Source: Micromonospora marina (GTDB lineage: Bacteria > Actinomycetota > Actinomycetes > Mycobacteriales > Micromonosporaceae). Taken from it: DNA of 64,000 bases. Below the pieces are notes generated by a model. That model did not search any database. It was not told the DNA's origin and saw only the letters and a program-made list of their open reading frames with translations. Position 1 is the first letter of the stretch. Each line of letters opens with the position of its first letter. Shown piece by piece: positions 45,502 to 53,685 of this stretch. The stretch lies in the NCBI RefSeq assembly GCF_900091565.1, contig NZ_FMCV01000026.1, positions 31,471 to 95,470 of the forward strand, in the 5' to 3' direction. The translations under genes and the position numbers were made by a program.

Positions 45502-47361
45502 ATGCCGGTATCGGTCACCATGCCCCGGCTCGGCGAGAGCGTCACCGAGGGCACCGTCACGCGCTGGCTCAAGCAGGAGGGTGACACCGTCGAGGTCGAC
45601 GAGCCTCTGCTCGAGGTGTCGACCGACAAGGTCGACACCGAGATCCCGTCCCCCGCGGCGGGCGTGCTGAGCCGGATCGTGGTCGGCGAGGACGAGACCG
45701 CCGAGGTCGGCAGCGAGCTGGCGGTCATCGCCGGCGAGGGCGAGGACGCGGGCGCGGCTCCCACCGAGAAGGCCGAGCCGGCCACCGAGCCGACGGCCGC
45801 CGCCGAGGGCACCGGCCCCGAGCCGGAGCAGGCCGAGGAGGCCGAGGAGGCCGCCGCCGAGCCGGGCGCCGAGGCCGAGCAGTCGGCCGTCGAGGAGCCG
45901 GCCGAGTCCGCCGCGCCGTCGGGCGAGGGCACGCCGGTGACCATGCCGGCTCTGGGTGAGAGCGTCACCGAGGGCACCGTCACCCGCTGGCTCAAGCAGG
46001 TCGGCGAGACCGTCGAGGTGGACGAGCCGCTGCTGGAGGTCTCCACCGACAAGGTCGACACCGAGATTCCGTCGCCGGTCGCCGGCACGCTGCAGGAGAT
46101 CAAGGTCGCCGAGGACGAGACCGCCGACGTCGGCGCCGTGCTGGCGATCGTCGGGGCGGCCGGCGCCGCGCCCGCGAAGGCGGAGCCCAAGCCCAAGGCG
46201 GAGCCCAAGGCCGAGCCGAAGCCCGAGCCCAAGGCCGAGCCCAAGGCCGAGCCGAAGCCGGAGCCCAAGGTCGAGGAGCCGACCCCGGGCCTGTCCTACA
46301 ACGAGCCGGCCGCCGAGACGGAGCAGGCCGCGCAGCCGGCCAAGGCCGAGCAGGCGGCCCAGCCGGCCGCGCCGACCGCCACGCAGCGCCCGAGCGTCCC
46401 GGCCCAGAACGGCGAGGACGCCGCCGGGTACGTGACGCCGCTGGTGCGCAAGCTCGCCGCCGAGCACGGCGTGGACCTGGGCTCGCTCAAGGGCACCGGC
46501 GTGGGTGGCCGCATCCGCAAGCAGGACGTGCTGGAGGCGGCCGAGAAGGCGAAGGCCGCCAAGGCGGCGCCCGCCGCCGCTCCGGCCGCCAAGGCCGAGG
46601 CCCCGGCCAAGCCGGCCGCCAAGCCGGAGCCGAGCGCCAAGCGGGGCACCACGGAGAAGCTGCCGCGAATCCGGGCCACCATCGCCAAGCGGATGCAGCA
46701 GTCGCTGCACGAGACGGCGCAGCTGACCACCGTCGTCGAGGTCGACGTCACCAAGGTCGCCAAGCTGCGGGCGCGGGCCAAGGACTCGTTCCAGGCCAAG
46801 CACGGCGTGAAGTTGTCCTTCCTGCCGTTCTTCGCGCTGGCCGCGATCGAGGCGCTCCAGACGTACCCGATCATCCAGGCCAGCATGGACCTGGACGGCG
46901 GCACGATCACCTACCCGGCCGCCGAGCACCTCGGCATCGCCGTGGACACCGAGCGCGGGCTGCTCGTGCCGGTCATCCACAACGCCGGTGATCTGAACAT
47001 GGGCGGCATCGCCAAGCGGATCGCCGACCTGGCCGAGCGCACCCGGGCCAACAAGATCACCCCGGACGAGATGGCCGGGGCGACCTTCACGCTCACCAAC
47101 ACCGGCAGCCGGGGCGCCCTGTTCGACACCCCGATCGTGCCGTCGCCGCAGTCGGCGATGCTCGGCACGGGGGCCGTGGTGAAGCGCCCGGTCGTGGTCA
47201 ACGACGCGGAGCTGGGTGAGGTCGTCGCGATCCGGTCGATGGTCTACCTGGCCATGTCGTACGACCACCGGCTGATCGACGGCGCCGACGCAGCCCGCTT
47301 CCTCACCGCGGTGAAGGAGCGGCTGGAGGGCGGCAACTTCGAGGCCGAGCTGGGTCTGTAG
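45502..47361 (+). CDS. sucB: Dihydrolipoamide acyltransferase (E2)
   Basis: A 619-aa E2. Two lipoyl domains (about 1-77 and 145-222) each carry the lipoylated Lys in VSTDKVDTEIPSP. Between and after them are Ala/Glu/Pro/Lys linkers with KAEPKPEPK repeats. The E3-binding domain is YVTPLVRKLAAEHGVDLGSL near 311. The catalytic domain ends with the active-site motif YDHRLIDGADAARFL. It may serve pyruvate and/or 2-oxoglutarate complexes; it corresponds to mycobacterial DlaT. LipB and LipA encoded nearby would lipoylate it. Confidence 0.95.
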   Translation: MPVSVTMPRLGESVTEGTVTRWLKQEGDTVEVDEPLLEVSTDKVDTEIPSPAAGVLSRIVVGEDETAEVGSELAVIAGEGEDAGAAPTEKAEPATEPTAAAEGTGPEPEQAEEAEEAAAEPGAEAEQSAVEEPAESAAPSGEGTPVTMPALGESVTEGTVTRWLKQVGETVEVDEPLLEVSTDKVDTEIPSPVAGTLQEIKVAEDETADVGAVLAIVGAAGAAPAKAEPKPKAEPKAEPKPEPKAEPKAEPKPEPKVEEPTPGLSYNEPAAETEQAAQPAKAEQAAQPAAPTATQRPSVPAQNGEDAAGYVTPLVRKLAAEHGVDLGSLKGTGVGGRIRKQDVLEAAEKAKAAKAAPAAAPAAKAEAPAKPAAKPEPSAKRGTTEKLPRIRATIAKRMQQSLHETAQLTTVVEVDVTKVAKLRARAKDSFQAKHGVKLSFLPFFALAAIEALQTYPIIQASMDLDGGTITYPAAEHLGIAVDTERGLLVPVIHNAGDLNMGGIAKRIADLAERTRANKITPDEMAGATFTLTNTGSRGALFDTPIVPSPQSAMLGTGAVVKRPVVVNDAELGEVVAIRSMVYLAMSYDHRLIDGADAARFLTAVKERLEGGNFEAELGL

Positions 47362-47368
47362 ATCCGAG

Positions 47369-47412
47369 ACGGCGAGGGGGCGTGCGGCGACATGCCGCGC
47401 GCCCCCTCCGTC
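47369..47412 (+). terminator. Hairpin after sucB
   Basis: Arms 47369-47388 and 47394-47412 form a long GC stem with one or two mismatches and a 5-nt loop, starting 8 nt past the sucB stop. Confidence 0.75.
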
Positions 47413-47423
47413 GTTTCCGCGGG

Positions 47424-47588
47424 TCAGCCGCGCAGGTGCTCCTCGGAGACGATCCAGAGCCGCTCGGCGGCCTCCGGGTCGCGGGCGTACGGCGCCCAGC
47501 CGGTGCGCGTGCCGGGCTGGTTCGGACCGGCCTCCTGACAGTCCTCGAAGTACCGGCCGCCGACGCCGTCGAGCAGCGGCGAGGCGGC
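47424..47588 (-). pseudogene. Remnant of a short-chain dehydrogenase (C-terminus)
   Basis: About 53 codons end an SDR-like protein: ASPLLDGVGGRYFEDCQEAG, then GWAPYARDPEAAERLWIVSE. This fits the last residues of protochlorophyllide-reductase-like SDRs. The Rossmann domain and catalytic Tyr/Lys are absent, so only a stump remains. The upstream side abuts an unrelated fragment on the opposite strand. Confidence 0.65.
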
Positions 47589-47607
47589 GACGCTGCTGCT
47601 GGTCGGC

Positions 47608-47825
47608 GCGCTGCTACCACCGAAGATCGACGATCTCATCCTGATCATCGCCCTGGGCGAGTCGGTCATCTCCGTCGGCGTGGGCAGCAACCTGCTCGGC
47701 CAGCCGCCCACCTGGCCGGCATGGCAGCGGCGGCACTCGGCATCTGCTTCACCACCGCGCTCTGGTGGGCGCACTACGACATGGTCGGGCCCGCTGGCAC
47801 GACAGGCGCATCAAAGGGCGGGTGA
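47608..47825 (+). pseudogene. Remnant of a low-temperature-requirement A (LtrA) protein
   Basis: The plus strand encodes DDLILIIALGESVISVGVGS, then after a frameshift near 47718 MAAAALGICFTTALWWAHYD, matching the conserved LtrA membrane helices (IALGES and ALWW motifs). There is no start, and both ends are missing. It directly abuts the SDR stump. Confidence 0.7.
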
Positions 47826-47898
47826 ACCAGCTGCCCGCCGCCTCCGTGGTACCTGTCGGCCCCACCGTGGGGCCACAGACGAGGGATACGGGGACCGC

Positions 47899-48777
47899 AT
47901 GACCATCGACTCCGTCCACGCCGGCGCGGCCGGCACCTGGCAGCTCGGCGACCTGACCGTCAACCGCATGGGCCTGGGCGCGATGCGGCTGACCGCGAAC
48001 GCCGACGGCAGTCCGAGCGACCGGGACCGGGCCGTCGCCGTACTGCGCCGCGCCGTCGAGCTGGGCGTCAACCACATCGACACGGCCGCGTTCTACTTCT
48101 CGCCGCTGCGCTCGGCCAACGAGCTGATCAGCCGGGCGCTGTGGCCGTACCCGGAGGATCTGGTCATCGTGACCAAGGTCGGGCCCGGCAAGGATCCGTC
48201 CGGGCAGTGGCTGCCGGCGGCCCGGCCGGACCAGTTGCGCGGGCAGGTGGAGGAGAATCTGCGCCAGCTCGGCCGCGACCACCTGGACGTGGTGAACCTG
48301 CGGGTACACGGCCCGGAACCGCTGTCCGAGCACTTCGGCGCGCTGGCCGAGCTGCGCGACGCCGGGCTGATCCGGCACCTCGGCGTCTCCGCGGTACGCC
48401 CGCACCAGGTCGCCGAGGCGCGCGCCATCGCGCCGGTGGTGTGCGTGCAGAACTCGTACGGCCTGGGCTACCGCCGTCAGCACGACGAGCTGATCCGGGA
48501 CTGTGCGGCGCACGGCACCGCGTTCGTGCCGTTCTTCTCCCTCGTCACCAGCGGCCGGGAGGCCGGTGCCACCGGCGAGGAACACACGGAGGTGCACGCG
48601 GTGGCCCGGGAGCACGGTGTGACGGCGGCCCAGGTCCGGCTGGCCTGGACGCTGGCCCGGGGCCCGAACGTGCTCGCCATCCCCGGCACCGGCGACCCGG
48701 CCCACCTGGAGCAGAACGTCGCCGCCGCCGGGCTGCGCCTGTCCCCCGCCGACCTGGCCCGGCTCGACGGCGTGTGA
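47899..48777 (+). CDS. Aldo/keto reductase 2
   Basis: A 292-aa aldo/keto reductase. VNHIDTAAFYFSPLRSANEL contains the catalytic Asp and Tyr (NHIDTA then FYFS), VIVTKVG the Lys. The usual His segment reads VNLRVHG. NADP-binding IPGTGDPAHLEQNVAAA is present. ATG 47899 is chosen; the frame runs upstream through the LtrA remnant. Closest to the oxidoreductases annotated as pyridoxine 4-dehydrogenase-like, but the substrate is not known. Confidence 0.88.
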   Translation: MTIDSVHAGAAGTWQLGDLTVNRMGLGAMRLTANADGSPSDRDRAVAVLRRAVELGVNHIDTAAFYFSPLRSANELISRALWPYPEDLVIVTKVGPGKDPSGQWLPAARPDQLRGQVEENLRQLGRDHLDVVNLRVHGPEPLSEHFGALAELRDAGLIRHLGVSAVRPHQVAEARAIAPVVCVQNSYGLGYRRQHDELIRDCAAHGTAFVPFFSLVTSGREAGATGEEHTEVHAVAREHGVTAAQVRLAWTLARGPNVLAIPGTGDPAHLEQNVAAAGLRLSPADLARLDGV

Positions 48778-48781
48778 CGCG

Positions 48782-48836
48782 TGTTAATAAGGGGCCCTTT
48801 CACCTCCTCAGGCGTTAAGAAGGGGCCCTTCCTTAC
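48782..48836. repeat. Double GGGCCC-cored repeat, copy 3
   Basis: Units at 48782-48800 (GTTAATAAGGGGCCCTTTC) and 48812-48836 (GCGTTAAGAAGGGGCCCTTC then CTTAC). It starts 4 nt after the aldo/keto reductase stop and runs directly into the truncated LLM gene. Confidence 0.85.
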
Positions 48837-49143
48837 GGCGCTGGTCCAGCACGTCGCCGTCACCGACGACGCGGAGGCGGCCGCCGCCGGGACGGCCGCC
48901 GAGACCGGGCTCACCCCGGCGGAGGTGCTGGCCACACCGTTCGTGCTGGCGGGGACGCCCGACGAGATCGTCGCGGCGGTGGCCGGGCACCGGCGCCGCT
49001 GGGGCGTCACCCGCTTCGTGGTACGCGCCGGAGCGGTCGAGGCGCTCGCCCCGCTCCTGCCCCGGCTGGCGGGGCTGGCGGGGCTGGCGGGGCTGGCGGG
49101 GCTGGCGGAAAAAGAGCTGGACTTCGAGCACACTCGAAAGTGA
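48837..49143 (+). pseudogene. Truncated LLM-class (F420/flavin) oxidoreductase, C-terminal part
   Basis: About 100 codons encode LVQHVAVTDDAEAAAAG, then PFVLAGTPDEIVAAVAG and RWGVTRFVVRAGAVEALAPL, matching the end of bacterial-luciferase-like oxidoreductases. The first ~200 residues are missing and the repeat element sits at the break. Nine-nucleotide GGGCTGGCG-type units near 49067-49110 expand a Gly-Leu-Ala run. Its TGA overlaps a GTG 15 nt before the next gene's ATG. Confidence 0.75.
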
Positions 49144-49154
49144 ACACTTGGCGC

Positions 49155-50165
49155 ATGACGACGACACGGCGGCTGGGCCGCAGCGGCATCGAGGTCAACG
49201 CGATCGGCATGGGCTGCTGGGCGATCGGCGGTCCGCTCTGGGACGGCACCCAACCGCTCGGCTGGGGCGAGGTGGACGACGACGAGTCGGTGCGTACCGT
49301 CCACCGAGCCCTGGACCTGGGCGCGACGCTGTTCGACACCTCCAGCAACTACGGTGCGGGGCACAGCGAGCGGGTGCTCGGGCGCGCGCTCGCCGGTCGC
49401 CGGGACCGGGCGGTCATCGCCACCAAGTTCGGCTACCCCACCGACGAGGAGACCCGCCAGGCCCTCGGCGAGGACGCCACAGCGGACTACGCGCGGCGCA
49501 GCCTGGAGGGTTCGCTGCGCCGGCTCGGCACCGACCACGTCGACCTCTACCAGCTCCACCTGGGCGGCCTGCCGGTGCCGCGGGCGCTGGACCTCGTCGG
49601 CACCCTGGAGGACCTGGTCGCCGAGGGGAAGATCCGGGCGTACGGCTGGAGCACCGACGACCCCGCCTCGGCGCGCGCCTTCGCCGAGGCCGGACCGCAC
49701 TGCGCGGCGATCCAGCACGACCAGTCGGTGCTGCGGGACAACGCCGCCGTGCTCGCGGTCTGCGCGGAGTTCGACCTCGCCGCCCTGAACCGGGGACCGC
49801 TGGCGATGGGCCTGCTCACCGCGAAGTACCAGGACGCGCCGGTCGCCCGGGGCGGCGACGACGTGCGCGGTGTGGCCCCGGAGTGGCTGGACTGGTTCAC
49901 CGGCGGCGTACCGCGCGCCGAGTGGGCGCAGCGGGTGGCCCGGGTCCGCGAGGCGCTGACCGCCGACGGCCGCACCCTCGCCCAGGGCGCGCTCGGCTGG
50001 CTGCTCGCGCGCAGCCCGCACACCCTGCCGATCCCCGGCTGCCGGACCGTCGCGCAGGCGGAGGAGAACCTCGGCGCGCTGACGTACGGGCCGTTGCCGC
50101 AGGACGCGTTCGCCGAGGTGGAACGCCTGCTCGCCGACCTGCGTACCGCCCCGGCCGACGCCTGA
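49155..50165 (+). CDS. Aldo/keto reductase 3
   Basis: A 336-aa aldo/keto reductase. LFDTSSNYGAGHSERVLGRA (Asp, Tyr), IATKFGYPTDEE (Lys) and LYQLHLGG (His) form the tetrad. IPGCRTVAQAEENLGAL is the NADP site. ATG 49155 is chosen over GTG 49140, as the family begins near TRRLGRSGIEV. Distinct from the other two reductases here in its long TQPLGWGEVDDDES insertion. Substrate unknown. Confidence 0.92.
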   Translation: MTTTRRLGRSGIEVNAIGMGCWAIGGPLWDGTQPLGWGEVDDDESVRTVHRALDLGATLFDTSSNYGAGHSERVLGRALAGRRDRAVIATKFGYPTDEETRQALGEDATADYARRSLEGSLRRLGTDHVDLYQLHLGGLPVPRALDLVGTLEDLVAEGKIRAYGWSTDDPASARAFAEAGPHCAAIQHDQSVLRDNAAVLAVCAEFDLAALNRGPLAMGLLTAKYQDAPVARGGDDVRGVAPEWLDWFTGGVPRAEWAQRVARVREALTADGRTLAQGALGWLLARSPHTLPIPGCRTVAQAEENLGALTYGPLPQDAFAEVERLLADLRTAPADA

Positions 50166-50193
50166 CCGCCCGGTCCCTTTCGCGGGGTCCGCC

Positions 50194-50742
50194 TCAGAGG
50201 TGTCGGCGGACCTCCGCGGCGAACCGGGGCAGGCCGGTGCGTCCCAGCAGTACGAGCAGACCCGGTACGGTCGTCGGCTCCTTGCGGTAGGCGGCCGCCT
50301 GGCGGTGCAGGACGTCGAGTGTCTGCCCCGGATAGAGGTCCAGCTGGTCGAGCAGGAAGTCGTCCGGGTGCACCGCCACGATGTCGAAGGACTTGAGCGA
50401 CGGCTCGGGAAAGTCACCGACATTGAACGTGACCAGCACCTCCGCGTTCGCCCGGACGGCGGCGGCGAGCACGTGCCGGTCCTTGGGGTCGTTGGACATG
50501 CCGTCGATCAGCGACTCGTATCCGCTGACCATAGCGTCCGGAAACGCCTCGGCCATGTGGCCGAGCCGACGGTCGACCCGCTCCTCCGCGATGCCTCGTG
50601 CGATCAGGTTGCGTCGCAACTCGTCCAGCACGTCCCTGGACCAGAGGGGTCGGTAGGCGGCGACCTCGGCCAGCCGCAGCAGGGTGTCGCATAGATGCGC
50701 CGGGTAGAGGACGCAGGTGTCGAGAAACGCCGGGAACGCCAC
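50194..50742 (-). CDS. PIN-domain toxin (VapC-like)
   Basis: A 182-aa PIN ribonuclease, longer than typical VapC. Acidic active-site residues are in AFLDTCVLYPA (Asp), VLDELRRNL (Glu), NDPKDRHVLAAA (Asp) and TFNVGDF (Asp). The longer helical C-terminus fits the PIN_3/DUF4411-like groups. It starts at GTG 50742, 11 nt after the antitoxin stop. Target RNA unknown. Confidence 0.9.
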   Translation of the reverse strand: MAFPAFLDTCVLYPAHLCDTLLRLAEVAAYRPLWSRDVLDELRRNLIARGIAEERVDRRLGHMAEAFPDAMVSGYESLIDGMSNDPKDRHVLAAAVRANAEVLVTFNVGDFPEPSLKSFDIVAVHPDDFLLDQLDLYPGQTLDVLHRQAAAYRKEPTTVPGLLVLLGRTGLPRFAAEVRRHL

Positions 50743-50753
50743 TCAGGTCACGC

Positions 50754-51224
50754 TCATCTCGTCCTGCGGGGCGTGGAGGTCGCGTCGTACAGGCCGTCGT
50801 CCTCGGCTTCGGCGGTCATCCGGTCGAGTGTCCGGCGGCGCGCCTGCCGGGTCCGCTCCTGGTAGTCGAGAACGTCCCGGAGCATGACTCGACGGTGACG
50901 GCCGCGCATCGTGTGCGGCATCTCACCCTCGGACAGCAACCGGACCAGCGTGGGCCGGGAGATGTTGAGAAGGTCTGCCGCCTCTTGGGTCGTCAACATC
51001 GTGTTGTGCGGTGCGATGGAGATCGCGAGGCCCTCGGACAACACTGTCACGACGTCCCGCAGCACCCCGTACAACTCGTCCGGGATCTCGATCTCGGATC
51101 CGTCCGGCCCGACCAGCCTGGCCCGCGCACGACCGCCGGCGTTCCGCAGTTCCTGCACGAACCGGGCCAGCTCGGCGGGGTCGTCCGGGGGGAGGACCGT
51201 ACGTTCACGCAGGGCGCTACTCAT
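50754..51224 (-). CDS. HTH (excisionase-type) antitoxin
   Basis: A 156-aa DNA-binding partner of the PIN toxin. The HTH is LTTQEAADLLNISRPTLVRL, then EMPHTMRGRHRRVMLRDVLD, a MerR/excisionase-like winged helix (residues ~78-125). The N-terminal region (VLPPDDPAELARFVQELRNA) is probably the dimer part. It is leaderless from TACGCT. The stop is 11 nt from the toxin start. It likely neutralises the toxin and represses the operon. Confidence 0.88.
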   Translation of the reverse strand: MSSALRERTVLPPDDPAELARFVQELRNAGGRARARLVGPDGSEIEIPDELYGVLRDVVTVLSEGLAISIAPHNTMLTTQEAADLLNISRPTLVRLLSEGEMPHTMRGRHRRVMLRDVLDYQERTRQARRRTLDRMTAEAEDDGLYDATSTPRRTR

Positions 51225-51230
51225 GACGCA

Positions 51231-51236
51231 AGCGTA
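51231..51236 (-). promoter_or_regulatory. -10 hexamer, leaderless antitoxin operon
   Basis: Minus-strand TACGCT ends 6 nt before ATG 51224. A palindrome AACGCGTT lies just upstream, near 51256, and could bind the antitoxin. Confidence 0.5.
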
Positions 51237-51347
51237 TCGCTATTCGAAAAAAACGCAACGCGTTCAGTGCGTGCAACCGGCGGGCGTGACGAGTGAGTGA
51301 TTTCGCTCAACGCATCCGAATCGCGCTCCGTACTCGAAGATGGGAGC

Positions 51348-52247
51348 ATGCGGATCCTCATGGCCGGCGCGTCCGGTTTCCTCGGCACCCGACTGGTCGA
51401 CTGCCTCGCCGCCGACGGCCACCAGGTCACCCGCCTGGTCCGCCGCCCGCCACGCACGCCCGCCGAACGGCAGTGGAACCCGTCCGCCGCGCAGCTCGAC
51501 CCGCAGTGCGTCGCCGACGCCGACGCGGTGGTGAACCTGGCGGGCGCGGGCGTGGGCGACAAGCGCTGGAACGACGAGTACCGGAAGCTGATCCGGACCA
51601 GCCGGGTGGACAGCACCACCACGCTCGCCATCACGATCGCCGGCCTGCCCGCCGCCGACCGGCCGACGGTGCTGCTCAACTCCTCCGCCGTCGGCTGGTA
51701 CGGCAACACCGGCGACCGGGCGGTCACCGAGGAGGCGCCTGCGGGTGAGGGGTTCCTCGCCGACGTCTGCCGGGTCTGGGAGGCCGCGACCCGGCCGGCC
51801 GAGGACGCCGGGGTACGGGTGGTGCGCCTGCGTACGGGCCTGCCGCTGCACCGCGACGGCGGCCTGCTCAAGCCGCAACTGCTGCCGTTCCGGCTCGGCG
51901 TCGGCGGCAAGCTGGGCAGCGGGCGGCAGTGGCTGCCGTGGATCTCGATGCGGGACTGGCTCGACGCCGCGGCGTTCCTGCTGGCCCGCGGCGACGTGGC
52001 CGGCCCGGTGAACGTGGTCGGACCGGCGCCGGTCACCAATGCCGAGTTCACCCGGGAACTGGCCCGGCAGCTGCACCGTCCGGCGATCATGCCGATTCCG
52101 GCGGTGGCGCTGAAGGTGGCGCTCGGCGGTTTCGCGCAGGAGGCGCTCACCAGCACGCGGGTGCTGCCCGGTGTGCTCGGCAAGGCGGGCTTCTCCTGGA
52201 CGCACCCGGACCTGCCGGGCGCGTTGCGCGCCGCCCTCGCCGAGTGA
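51348..52247 (+). CDS. SDR39U1-type epimerase (TIGR01777)
   Basis: A 299-aa NADP-binding extended SDR. MAGASGFLGTRLVDCLAADG is the Rossmann start, DAVVNLAGAGVGDKRWND and LLNSSAVGWYG the central motifs. The C-terminal domain (VNVVGPAPVTNAEFTRELAR) fits the DUF1731 extension. GGGAG precedes ATG 51348. It takes the Rv2216 position, before lipB. Substrate unknown. Confidence 0.92.
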   Translation: MRILMAGASGFLGTRLVDCLAADGHQVTRLVRRPPRTPAERQWNPSAAQLDPQCVADADAVVNLAGAGVGDKRWNDEYRKLIRTSRVDSTTTLAITIAGLPAADRPTVLLNSSAVGWYGNTGDRAVTEEAPAGEGFLADVCRVWEAATRPAEDAGVRVVRLRTGLPLHRDGGLLKPQLLPFRLGVGGKLGSGRQWLPWISMRDWLDAAAFLLARGDVAGPVNVVGPAPVTNAEFTRELARQLHRPAIMPIPAVALKVALGGFAQEALTSTRVLPGVLGKAGFSWTHPDLPGALRAALAE

Positions 52248-52275
52248 GCGGGCGAGGGCGGCGCGGCGCGGCGGG

Positions 52276-53511
52276 TCAGCAGCCGATCACCCAGTACGCG
52301 GGTCCGGTCTGCTTCAGCGTGCTCGTGTAGAAGGTGTTGTAGAGGCCCATCCGCTGCCCGCTGCCGAGCGCGTAGGCGTATCCGCCGGACTGGTAGGCCC
52401 GCCCGGCCACGACGTGCCCGTAGTTGCTGGCGGTGACGCAAACCGGCGCGCTGGTCGGCGTGGGCGAGGGCGTCGGCGACGCGGTCGGCTTGGGCGACGC
52501 GGTCGCCGTCGGGGTCGGGCTGGGCGAGGAGCCGCCACCGCCGAGTCCGAAGAAGACCGCGTCCCGGTACGTCGAACAGATGGTGTCCAGGAAGTACGCT
52601 CCGGCGGTGCCGCACTGGTCCGTGCCGGAACCCGGGTCGACGGGGGTGCCGTGGCCCATCCCGGAGACCCGGTAGAGGCGGACCTGGTCGCTGCCGTACA
52701 CCTCCAGGCTCGTGCCGGCCGGCAGCGTGGACGTGCTGGTCGGGGTGGCCGAGACGCCCAGCACGTTCGTCCACTGGTCCCGCGACTCGACGGCGTTCGC
52801 GGTGGCCACCGTGGTGTCGCTGGTGCCGTGCCAGATCGCCACCCGGGGGCGTTTGCCGGTGTAGCCGGAGTACGCGCCGCGAACCAGGTCGCCCCACTGC
52901 GCCGGGGTCTTGTTCACACCCGGGTTCATGCAGCTGAACGCGTTGACCATGCTGGTGGCGCAGCGGTACGGGATGCCGGCGATGATCGAGCCGGCGGCGA
53001 AGACGTCCGGGTACGTCGCGAGCATTGTGGCGCTCATCGCGCCACCGGCGGAGAGACCGCTGACGTAGACGCGGGCGCCGTCGGTGCCGTAGGTGTTCTT
53101 GGCGTAGTCGACCATCTGCTTGATCGACAGCGCCTCGCCCTGGCCGCGCGCGGTGTCGCCGGTCTCGAACCAGTTGAAGCAGGAGTTGGCGTTGTTGCCG
53201 CTGGGCTGCTGCGGCGCGATGAGCGTGAACTTCCACTGGTCGGCGTACTTCTGCCAGCCGGAGTTGGCGACGTACGTCGAGGCGTTCTGCACGCAGCCGT
53301 GCAGCAGCACCACGGCGGGCGCACCGGCGGGCAGGCCGTCCGGGCGGTACGCGTACATGGCCAGGTTGCCGGGGTTGGACCCGAACCCGGTGACCGGGGT
53401 CAGCGAGGCGGCCTGGGCGGGGAGGGCGGCGACCAGCGCGGTGGCCGCGGCCAGCACGACCCCGGCCGCCGCCCCGGCGACGCGGGCGATGAGGGATGAG
53501 GAGCGGGGCAC
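52276..53511 (-). CDS. Secreted PHB-depolymerase-family esterase
   Basis: A 411-aa exported alpha/beta hydrolase. Signal peptide about 1-34 (VVLAAATALVAALPAQAAS). AVVLLHGCVQNASTY holds the oxyanion region, VSGLSAGGAM the catalytic Ser, and IWHGTSDTTV and SGMGHGTPVD the Asp and His regions. A Ser/Thr/Pro linker (SPSPTPTATASPKPTASPTP) then leads to a small C-terminal domain (HVVAGRAYQSGGYAYALGSG) seen in PHB depolymerases and extracellular enzymes. Substrate may be polyhydroxybutyrate or a feruloyl/acetyl ester. Confidence 0.9.
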   Translation of the reverse strand: MPRSSSLIARVAGAAAGVVLAAATALVAALPAQAASLTPVTGFGSNPGNLAMYAYRPDGLPAGAPAVVLLHGCVQNASTYVANSGWQKYADQWKFTLIAPQQPSGNNANSCFNWFETGDTARGQGEALSIKQMVDYAKNTYGTDGARVYVSGLSAGGAMSATMLATYPDVFAAGSIIAGIPYRCATSMVNAFSCMNPGVNKTPAQWGDLVRGAYSGYTGKRPRVAIWHGTSDTTVATANAVESRDQWTNVLGVSATPTSTSTLPAGTSLEVYGSDQVRLYRVSGMGHGTPVDPGSGTDQCGTAGAYFLDTICSTYRDAVFFGLGGGGSSPSPTPTATASPKPTASPTPSPTPTSAPVCVTASNYGHVVAGRAYQSGGYAYALGSGQRMGLYNTFYTSTLKQTGPAYWVIGC

Positions 53512-53672
53512 GGGGGACCTCCCGATCGTGGAATGTGAACTGAGTCACCTCCGAGTTGCCGCGACGTTACGGCCGTGTTTCATCACACCGGAATGGCCGC
53601 CGCTCACACATCTACGGCCACCGAAGTGTGCGGCGAGTTCCGGGTCCGGGCGGTCTGCCCAGGTCCGGTTGG

Positions 53673-53678
53673 TAACGT
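53673..53678 (+). promoter_or_regulatory. -10 hexamer, leaderless GT-C-like gene 1
   Basis: TAACGT ends 7 nt before GTG 53686. Confidence 0.6.
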
Positions 53679-53685
53679 CCGCTGC

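Noticed and set aside
43996..47268. 1090-codon open frame on the minus strand
   Set aside because: Antisense to lpdA and sucB; its Gly/Leu/Arg repeats mirror the sucB linker.
48781..49143. Intact 120-aa gene
   Set aside because: Its first ~18 codons are the GGGCCC repeat and the rest is only an LLM oxidoreductase C-terminus.
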